Part shown: positions 6,343-13,400 of the stretch, in pieces
Numbering within the stretch: position 1 is the stretch's first letter
Layout of the letters: the number at the start of each line of letters is the position of its first letter
Assembly (NCBI GenBank): GCA_003452965.1
Contig: DMMW01000075.1
Span: 1 to 15,057 of the forward strand
DNA length: 15,057 bases
Source of the DNA: Elusimicrobiota bacterium
GTDB taxonomy: Bacteria; Elusimicrobiota; UBA8919
Direction: 5' to 3'
Program-made: the position numbers and the translations under genes
The notes under the pieces: generated by a model
The model's input: only the letters and a program-made list of their open reading frames with translations
What the model was told of the DNA's origin: nothing
Databases searched by the model: none

Positions 6343-7899
6343 ATGGCAAAAAACAACAAAAATTTATATGACCTTTTAGTTGATTGGCGTGATGATAGGG
6401 CGAGAAAAGAAAACATCCCTGAAAGCAAGAAATACTTTATATTTCCGAATTCAACATTAAAAAATATTGCAGAACTTGGTCCGAAAACGGCTGAGGAATT
6501 GATTAAAATTAAAGGTATTGGTAGTAAGAAATTATTGCAATATGGGAATGAAATTTTGTCAATAACAAAGGATAGTATTATTGAAGATTTTAAGCAGCCG
6601 GAAGAAACAATGCTGTTTAGTGAAAAACGGGCAGAAAATAATGTTTTATCCATAAGCCAGCTTAACAATCGGATAAAACAGGTTTTAAATGATTCGTTTA
6701 ATTCAGGTCTGTGGATACACGGAGAATTATATAGGTATGAACTGGATGTATTAAAGGCTGACGCAAGACCTTACGGACAGGTTTATTTTGAGCTTGTAGA
6801 GCAGGATTCAGCAACAAAAGAAAGAAAAGCTACCATTTCAGCTATGATATGGGGTGAAGAAAGAATAAGGATAAATGAAAAATTAATGTCTTTGACTTCC
6901 GGGCTTGTTCTTAAAGACGGATTGCATATAAAAGTTAAATGCAATGTTGATTTCTATCCCCCACAGGGTAGGGTTCAGATTCGTATAACGGATATAGATC
7001 CGGAATACACAATAGGAAAAATGGCTCTTGAGAAAAAACTTATTCTTGAAAAACTTAAAAAATCGGGGCTTTTAGAAAAAAATAAAAAGATACAAATACC
7101 GCTTGTTCCTTTGAAAATTGGTTTAATAACTTCCGTTGGAAGTGCCGCTTATAATGATTTTGTCGACGAATTGAAAAAATCAAAATATTCTTTTTCTGTT
7201 TTTGTATGTGATGCAAGAATGCAGGGTGCTGATTTGGAAACAGAGGTAAGGAATTCAATTTATACGCTAAATAAACAAGATATAGACGTTATTGCGATAG
7301 TCCGCGGCGGGGGAAGTGCATCTGATTTAATGGGTTTTGATAAAGAAGGTGTTGCCGTAGCAATAGCAAAATCGGAGAAGCCTGTTTTGACAGGTATAGG
7401 ACATCAGATTGATAGGACTATCGCCGATGAAGTATCTAACCAGTCATTCAAGACTCCGACAGCAACGGCACAGTTTATTGTAGAGAAGGTTCATAATTTT
7501 GAAATTGACTATGAGGAAATTTTTGAGAATATACTGGAAAATCAGAAACAAATATTGATTAATGAATTAGAGAGATTAAAAAATATTTCAAAACAGGTAA
7601 AATCAGCTACTCTTATGTTTACTAGTAAATTAGAAGGCGATATTTCGCAGTTGAATGAAAAACTAAAATGGAATATTAAAAGAATATTTGATAATAGTTA
7701 TAGAAAGCTTGAAGAATTGGATAGATTTATTAACTCAAAGAATCCTGTTAACATCCTTAAGTTAGGATTCGGATTGGTATATGGTGAAAATAATAAGATT
7801 ATTAAAAGTATTAAAAATGTTATAATAAATACCGATATAAAGGTTGAGTTACGGGACGGTAAATTAATAGGAAGCGTAAAATCAAAAGATGTCCTGTAA
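6343..7899 (+). CDS. xseA: exodeoxyribonuclease VII large subunit with N-terminal HRDC domain
   Basis: 518 aa, against roughly 400-460 for typical XseA. The extra length is at the front: residues 7-78 match an HRDC domain (LYDLLVDWRDDRARKENIP, FIFPNSTLKNIAELGPKTAE, ELIKIKGIGSKKLLQYG), the nucleic-acid-binding module usually found at the end of RecQ and RNase D. Residues 101-220 hold the OB-fold (SISQLNNRIKQVL, LWIHGEL, VYFEL, MIWGEE). The catalytic region follows with LKIGLITSVGSAAYNDF (257-273), RGGGSASDLMGFD (321-333), GIGHQIDRTIADEVSN (351-366) and TPTATAQF (371-378), then a coiled coil (390-465). In the active-site motif, HQID stands where most enzymes have HETD. The enzyme degrades single-stranded DNA to oligonucleotides together with XseB, encoded directly downstream. 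It starts 5 nt after the LysM gene. Confidence 0.95.
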   Translation: MAKNNKNLYDLLVDWRDDRARKENIPESKKYFIFPNSTLKNIAELGPKTAEELIKIKGIGSKKLLQYGNEILSITKDSIIEDFKQPEETMLFSEKRAENNVLSISQLNNRIKQVLNDSFNSGLWIHGELYRYELDVLKADARPYGQVYFELVEQDSATKERKATISAMIWGEERIRINEKLMSLTSGLVLKDGLHIKVKCNVDFYPPQGRVQIRITDIDPEYTIGKMALEKKLILEKLKKSGLLEKNKKIQIPLVPLKIGLITSVGSAAYNDFVDELKKSKYSFSVFVCDARMQGADLETEVRNSIYTLNKQDIDVIAIVRGGGSASDLMGFDKEGVAVAIAKSEKPVLTGIGHQIDRTIADEVSNQSFKTPTATAQFIVEKVHNFEIDYEEIFENILENQKQILINELERLKNISKQVKSATLMFTSKLEGDISQLNEKLKWNIKRIFDNSYRKLEELDRFINSKNPVNILKLGFGLVYGENNKIIKSIKNVIINTDIKVELRDGKLIGSVKSKDVL

Positions 7900-7912
7900 T
7901 AATAAGGATGTC

Positions 7913-7919
7913 GGAGAGG
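7913..7919 (+). promoter_or_regulatory. ribosome binding site that decides the xseB start
   Basis: GGAGAGG (7913-7919) lies 5 nt before the in-frame GTG at 7925. The earlier ATG at 7889, inside the end of xseA, has no comparable motif. The product from 7925 also begins close to the usual XseB N-terminus. Confidence 0.65.
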
Positions 7920-7924
7920 TGCTT

Positions 7925-8125
7925 GTGAACGAGAAAATATCGTATTCTGAGTCATTTGAAGAGCTTAGTAAAATACTTGATAGCATTGAAGGCGAGAATG
8001 TTGAGATAGATAGTCTTGCCTTGAAAGTTAAAAGGGCAACGGAATTGATTAAAATTTTGAGAAACAAACTTAAAAAAACTGAAACTGAAATCAAAGAAAT
8101 AGTAAAAGAATTTGAAGAAGTCTGA
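7925..8125 (+). CDS. xseB: exodeoxyribonuclease VII small subunit
   Basis: 66 aa from the GTG at 7925, or 78 aa if translation began at the ATG at 7889, which overlaps xseA by 11 nt. The Shine-Dalgarno sequence at 7913-7919 favours GTG. The core SESFEELSKILDSIEGENVEID is the XseB pattern (FEE, L, I, E at fixed spacing), followed by LALKVKRATELIKILRNKLKKTE, a pair of amphipathic helices that wrap around the coiled coil of XseA. It has no catalytic residues. The small subunit is needed for a stable, active exonuclease VII. Position directly after xseA confirms the call despite low sequence information in so short a protein. It closes the 5358-8125 gene run. A 220-nt noncoding gap follows. Confidence 0.88.
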   Translation: MNEKISYSESFEELSKILDSIEGENVEIDSLALKVKRATELIKILRNKLKKTETEIKEIVKEFEEV

Positions 8126-8131
8126 AAAAGT

Positions 8132-8163
8132 ATAGTGCGATAGTGGGATAGTGCGATAGTGTA
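8132..8163. repeat. four tandem copies of an 8-nt repeat
   Basis: ATAGTGCG (8132-8139), ATAGTGGG (8140-8147), ATAGTGCG (8148-8155) and ATAGTGTA (8156-8163) run head to tail, starting 6 nt after the xseB stop. The last copy overlaps by two bases the start of the mini-repeat pair at 8162. An 8-nt unit could expand or contract by replication slippage. Confidence 0.75.
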
Positions 8164-8197
8164 ATCACAGTAATCAGTAGTTTAAATTCCCGTAATC
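8162..8197. repeat. two more copies of the 14-nt mini-repeat, 22 nt apart
   Basis: TAATCACAGTAATC (8162-8175) fits the unit TAATCNCNGTAATC exactly. AAATTCCCGTAATC (8184-8197) fits with two mismatches. Their start-to-start distance is 22 nt, the same as for the forward pair at 5314 and 5336, nearly 3 kb away. The shared spacing suggests the mobile or functional unit is the pair rather than a single 14-mer. Confidence 0.65.
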
Positions 8198-8305
8198 GTA
8201 GTTAGGTACTGTCCAAAATAGTATGAAAGAATATGAAAAATGAAATGGCAATAAATATGAAGGTTTAGTGATATATAATTTGGAGTATAAGAATAAAAAT
8301 GTAGC

Positions 8306-8325
8306 GGCAAAGCGACAGCTTTGCC
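8306..8325 (+). promoter_or_regulatory. perfect 8-bp hairpin just ahead of the pgi ribosome binding site
   Basis: GGCAAAGC (8306-8313) and GCTTTGCC (8318-8325) are perfect complements around the tetraloop GACA. The hairpin ends 7 nt before the AGGAGG of pgi. It is markedly richer in GC than the surrounding gap. It could be a REP-like element, a weak terminator of the upstream transcript (TAATTT follows) or a structure that influences pgi translation or mRNA stability. Confidence 0.65.
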
Positions 8326-8332
8326 TAATTTG

Positions 8333-8338
8333 AGGAGG
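8333..8338 (+). promoter_or_regulatory. consensus ribosome binding site of pgi
   Basis: AGGAGG (8333-8338) lies 7 nt before the ATG at 8346. It is the strongest Shine-Dalgarno sequence in the window and fixes the pgi start. Confidence 0.85.
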
Positions 8339-8345
8339 AAGGAAA

Positions 8346-9737
8346 ATGGTTAATATCAGGTTGGATTATTCTAATTGTATGTCGGAGTTTGTGGGAGAAC
8401 ATGGGATTAATTTATCGGAATTACAGGCACTTTATCCGAAACTTACTTCCGCTTATAGCGTAGTGCAGCAGAAAAAAGCGAAGGGTATGCTTGGATTCAT
8501 GGAACTTCCGTATAAAGCGGACGAAGCGAAAAAAATAAGTAGTTTTGCTAAAAAAGAAAGAATAAAGTTTGATGATTTTGTTGTAATCGGTATCGGCGGT
8601 TCTGCACTTGGAAATATTGCATTACAGACGGCGATTAATCATTTAAACTGGAATTTACTATCTAAAAAGCAGAGGAATAATTGTCCGAGGCTGTTCGTGC
8701 CGGACAATGTAGACCCTGAACTTATCAAAGGTTTATTGGATGTTTTAAACCTGAAAAAGACAGTTTTTAACATAATATCAAAGTCCGGAACAACTGCAGA
8801 ATGTCTGGCAAATTTCTTTATATTGAAAAATGCTTTAATTAAAAAAGTGGGTCTTAAAAACTGGCAAAAACATATTATTATATCTACTGATGAAAAAAAA
8901 GGTTATTTAAGGGAACTTGCAAATAATGAAGGTATTGCATCTTTCGTGATTCCCGCAAATGTTGGCGGAAGGTTTTCTGTGCTATCGCCTGTAGGTCTTA
9001 TATCTGCGGCATATTGCGGTATGAAGATTGAAAAACTTTTGGAAGGGGCAAAGGAGATGGACCAAAGATGCGGGCAAGATATCACAAAAAATCCGGCCGC
9101 TATTTATGCCGCAATCCAGTATCTTTTATATCAGAAAGGAAAGAAGATAAATGTTATGATGCCGTATTGCCAGGCACTAAAGGATGTATCCGATTGGTTT
9201 CGGCAATTATGGGCAGAATCATTGGGTAAGAGAAATAGTATTAAGAATGAAGTTGTAAATGTCGGACCTACGCCGATTAAGGCATTAGGTGCAACAGACC
9301 AGCATTCACAGGTTCAATTATATATTGAAGGTCCGTATGACAAAGTAATTACATTTTTATCGGTAGAAAAATACCGAACAAATGTTATTATTCCAGCAAC
9401 AAAAGAGAAACATTATCTTGAAAAGCGTACGCTTAACGAATTGATAAAATGCGAAGAGGAAGCGACGCGTGTGGCATTAACAAAACAGATGAGGCCAAAT
9501 TGCACAGTGATAATTCCTGAAGTTAACGAATATGCAATAGGTCAGGTTTTCTATATGCTTGAAATGGCAACCGCTTATATCGGCGAACTTTTTGAAATTA
9601 ACGCTTTTGATCAGCCCGGTGTGGAGTTAGGTAAGGTGCTTACTTACGGGCTTATGGGCAGAAACGGATTTGAAAAAGAGAAAAAAGAGATTGAAGAATT
9701 CTTAACAAAAAACAAGGAGTCTTCTTATGTTGCTTAA
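8346..9737 (+). CDS. pgi: glucose-6-phosphate isomerase
   Basis: 463 aa, the size of the shorter bacterial PGI class rather than the ~550-aa E. coli type. It interconverts glucose 6-phosphate and fructose 6-phosphate in glycolysis and gluconeogenesis. Sugar-phosphate-binding SIS folds carry IGIGGSALG (81-89) and SKSGTTAE (145-152). The first PGI signature is NVGGRFSVLSPVG (205-217) and the second is FEINAFDQPGVELGK (416-430). Catalytic residues are in place: E291 in WAESLGK, H320 in GATDQHSQ and K430. The C-terminus is Lys/Glu-rich. The gene has a consensus ribosome binding site behind a hairpin and overlaps radC by 11 nt in another frame, so radC translation is probably coupled to it. Nothing in the sequence suggests loss of function. 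Confidence 0.96.
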   Translation: MVNIRLDYSNCMSEFVGEHGINLSELQALYPKLTSAYSVVQQKKAKGMLGFMELPYKADEAKKISSFAKKERIKFDDFVVIGIGGSALGNIALQTAINHLNWNLLSKKQRNNCPRLFVPDNVDPELIKGLLDVLNLKKTVFNIISKSGTTAECLANFFILKNALIKKVGLKNWQKHIIISTDEKKGYLRELANNEGIASFVIPANVGGRFSVLSPVGLISAAYCGMKIEKLLEGAKEMDQRCGQDITKNPAAIYAAIQYLLYQKGKKINVMMPYCQALKDVSDWFRQLWAESLGKRNSIKNEVVNVGPTPIKALGATDQHSQVQLYIEGPYDKVITFLSVEKYRTNVIIPATKEKHYLEKRTLNELIKCEEEATRVALTKQMRPNCTVIIPEVNEYAIGQVFYMLEMATAYIGELFEINAFDQPGVELGKVLTYGLMGRNGFEKEKKEIEEFLTKNKESSYVA

Positions 9738-10383
9738 CGTTGAAAGAGTTGATTTGCCAAGAGAAAAACTTGCGAAAAGCGGGATTTCCGCCCTGCGGGA
9801 CGAAGAACTGCTTGCCATCGTTCTGCGGACAGGATATAAAGGTAAGAATGTATTACAACTTGCAAAAGAAATTTTGAAAAAATATTCTGCGGATGAATTT
9901 ATCCATATTCCACTTTCAAAATTAAAACAAATCAAAGGCATCGGGACTTCGAAGGCGTCGATTATTGCTGCTGCTTCCGAATTAGTAAAAAGAGGTCTTG
10001 ATAAAAACATTGTATCTATAAAAAAACCGATAGAAATTCTCCCACTTGTTTTTGATATCAAAGACAAGAAAAAAGAATACTTTGTGGTTTTTTATCTAAA
10101 TGCAAGAAACGAAGTATTGAAAAAAGATGTTGTTTCTGTCGGCACACTGAATGCTTCACTGGTGCATCCAAGGGAGGTTTTTTATCCCGCAATTAAACAT
10201 TCTGCAGCAAGAGTAATTCTGGTTCACAACCATCCTTCAGGCAATCCAACCCCATCGGAAGACGACATAAAACTTACAAAACGATTGATTTATGCTGGAG
10301 AAATTCTGGGTATAGAAATACTTGACCATATAGTAGTATCTAAAAACGATTTCTTTAGCATGAAAGCCAAGGAACTAATATAA
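9727..10383 (+). CDS. radC: RadC-family JAB/MPN-domain protein
   Basis: 218 aa, typical RadC length. AAGGAG (9714-9719) inside the end of pgi supports the ATG at 9727. The N-terminal part (1-90) begins with the family pattern LPREKLAKSGISALRDEELLA in pieces at 10-30 and carries a helix-hairpin-helix at 66-80 (LKQIKGIGTSKASII). The C-terminal JAB1/MPN-like domain holds the zinc site HNHPSGNPTPSEDD (167-180), giving H167, H169 and D180 in the JAMM arrangement, with the upstream glutamate E150 in HPREVF. RadC was once linked to DNA repair, a role later withdrawn for E. coli. Its true activity is unsettled, though the metal-binding motif is intact here. It probably shares a transcript with pgi. 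Confidence 0.94.
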   Translation: MLLNVERVDLPREKLAKSGISALRDEELLAIVLRTGYKGKNVLQLAKEILKKYSADEFIHIPLSKLKQIKGIGTSKASIIAAASELVKRGLDKNIVSIKKPIEILPLVFDIKDKKKEYFVVFYLNARNEVLKKDVVSVGTLNASLVHPREVFYPAIKHSAARVILVHNHPSGNPTPSEDDIKLTKRLIYAGEILGIEILDHIVVSKNDFFSMKAKELI

Positions 10384-10437
10384 TTTTAAAATTATGAAAT
10401 TTATTAAATTATAGCTACTTGCCTAAGAGAATAGTCC

Positions 10438-10480
10438 AATATTTTCTTTTTGGTAAAAACAAATATTCTATCAAAATATT
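10438..10480. repeat. 8-bp AT-only inverted repeat before the YD-protein gene
   Basis: AATATTTT (10438-10445) is the perfect reverse complement of AAAATATT (10473-10480), with 27 nt between. The right arm ends directly at the ATG at 10481, where a ribosome binding site would be expected and none is seen. With only A and T in the arms, chance is likely enough to keep confidence low. Confidence 0.25.
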
Positions 10481-13400
10481 ATGGGTAAATGTCATTTTCG
10501 CTGTATTCTTTTTAAAATAATTATAGTTATTCTTTGCACGTGTTCTATTTCAGCAGAAGATTGGCAAATGAACCGATACGATGCCTCACTTTCCGGCTAT
10601 AACTCGAAAGATGTATTAGTGTCACCACCTGTAATTGAAATCCAGGACTGGAATAATGTACGTTTTATATCATCTTGGAAAGCAAACATACCCGATAATT
10701 TCATAAATGGTGCACCTATAATCTATAAAGGAAGTGTATATCTCAATTGTACTACACATATTAGTAGAATTAACTTGTCAACGAAAGCAATAGAAAAAAT
10801 CTACACTGTTAATAAAACAATAGTTGGTAGTCCCTGTATTGATAATGATAAACTGTATTTTACAGCTTCGGATGGTTATATTTATGCATTTGATATTGAT
10901 GCTGGAAATCAAATATGGGCATATAATACTGGATATGTATTTCAAGCATATGATCAGCCATTTTTGACTACAAAATATGGTTACATATTTATATTAGGTA
11001 AAATAATAAATGCTAATAACGGAACACTTGTTAAAAGTTTTCAAACAAACCTTATAGTTGTTGGTGATTATACATTATACTTTTTATCTTCAGAAGGTCT
11101 TACTGCATATCATATTGGTCCTGACGGGATAAGAGATACTGCAAACTGGCATTATAATAATTTTCCTGGAATATCAAGTATGTATGAAGGTAGCATGATA
11201 TATGCATATGGACATATTTACATTTTAGATGATGTCTGCAATTTATTTGCTGTACGTGTAAATGAGCCAAATCTTGAGTTCAAAGTAAATCATTTATATT
11301 TTGGAAAACCAATAGGTAGATTGACAGCTGGACACGGGATGATTTTTGCTACCAGTAGAATATCGTCTTATATATGTGGTATCGATGCATATGATGGTAG
11401 CTTAAAATGGAGAACTAAAATAGATATATATGGTGGTCATAGTTTTGCAATACATAGATATGCATCACCGGTAGTAAGCGGAGGATTACTTTTTTTTGGA
11501 CCGATAAATCATGAAATTGATGAATCTAATCATAGTATGAAATCAGATGATTATTTTTATGCATATAATCCAATTACAGGAGAAAAGTTTTTAGAAGTAA
11601 ATATCGGACATTACTTTTATGGCGATAGACAGGGATATATAACAATATCTGACAATAATTTATATGTATCATTAGAAAGAGCATTTTTTTCATTTTCATT
11701 TCCTCCATTACCTCCTCCCAGAAATCTATATGCTATACCCGGCGAAAATAAAATAACATTAAACTGGGATGCGCCATTAAACACAATGTATGATACTCTA
11801 AGATTCAAAATTTATTGTAGTGAACCTGATGGCGAGTCTTATTACCTTCCAAGAATTCGTTATTTAGATGTAACTGATGCTGAAACATATACATTTACGG
11901 ATTTAATACATCCGTATTATATTGGGCAGACTTTCTATTATGCAGTATCTGTTGAATACGATATTCCACTTCCATTTAGAGGTGAAAGCCATCTTTCAAA
12001 TATAGTAAGTGCAGCTGCATATACTTCAACAAATTATTTACATGGCCGTGCAGAATCCTATTCAATAGCTGCTGGTCAAAACACAAATATCATTGCTAGT
12101 ATATTAAATAGCAACAATCAACCGGTACCGGATATACCTATAAACTTTGAAATTACCAGTGGTGATGGAGTGCTCTCTTCTACTTCAGGAGTAACAGATT
12201 CTGAAGGCAATGTAACGGTTAGTTTAACTGCGGGTAACCAAACTGGTACCAATACTGTAAAAATAACTTCAGGACAGCTTCCAGCAGTAAATATTGTTGT
12301 AAATAGTTATAAAACACCTTCGGGTAGTGTCACAGGATTTGGTTTGATTAATAACAGTTATCTTACTTCCGAGGCGAGTCCTATTTCTTATTCATACAAT
12401 AGTTCCAATGGCTATGAAATATATTACAGTTTTGATTCGGCTTCCGGTTACTTTAGTTCAGAATATATTGAAAAACCATGGCTACCATTACCAAACAGTG
12501 ATGAAAACTATGAAGTAGGTCAGTGCATAATTGGAACACTTAACTATCTAACAGGCAATCATCTTCATACAGTAACTGATTTAACTTTACCTTCACGCGG
12601 AATATCCTTGCAATTTTCAAGAACGAACAACAGCTTTTCGGAAAAAGAAAGTCCATTAGGGTATGGTTGGACACATTCATACAATATATATCTTGATTTC
12701 TTAAGTAACGAAAAAATAATATATAACATGGGCGATGGCGGACAAGTACTATATACAAAACAACCTGATGGAACTTATAGGCCACCAGTAGGTAATTATT
12801 CGATATTATATACAAATACAGATGGCACTTTTACAATCCGTGAAAAAACCGGCATAAAGTTTAATTTCAATAACCTTGGAAAAATAATTACAATAATTGA
12901 CAGGAATAACAACACTATTTCATTTACATATACAAATAGCAAACTAACAAAAATAATTGATACCGTTGGCAGAGCAGTAAATATAAGTTATAACTCTGAT
13001 TCTCACATATCACAAATGATTGATACTGCAGGTAGAACCACAACATATGATTATGACCAAAACAATAATTTAATACAGGTAAACGGTCCCGGTGGATACA
13101 TAGGTAAATATACATATAACGATAAACATTTATTGGTTGAGCGAACAGATTCTCGGGTAGCAGAGAAAAAATTTATAAAAAGGACTTTTATATATGACGA
13201 ATTCCGAAGAGTAATATCAGAAACAGATGGTATAGGTAACCAGTCAACAATAAATTACGATACAACCAATCGTATAACAACAATGACAAATCCCAAAGGT
13301 AACAAAACAATATTCAAATTTGACGCAAAAGGACGAATGATATCTTTAACCAACGCCGATAACAAAACCAAATCATTCACATGGGATGATAACAACAACA

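Noticed and set aside
5246..8197. The 14-nt repeats as a CRISPR array
   Set aside because: Units are too short, spacers are 8 nt, orientation changes within one block, and no cas gene is present.
8246..8279. TATAAT at 8274-8279 as the pgi promoter
   Set aside because: The nearest -35-like word is 22 nt upstream and matches poorly, so no promoter is called although one is expected in this gap.
10382..10393. AATTTTAAAATT palindrome at the radC stop as a terminator
   Set aside because: It is made only of A and T with no loop and no GC stem, so it would not form a stable terminator.
10481..10555. Lipoprotein signal at the front of the YD protein
   Set aside because: The cysteines at residues 19 and 21 are not preceded by a lipobox (LCTC is not allowed), so an ordinary signal peptide fits better.
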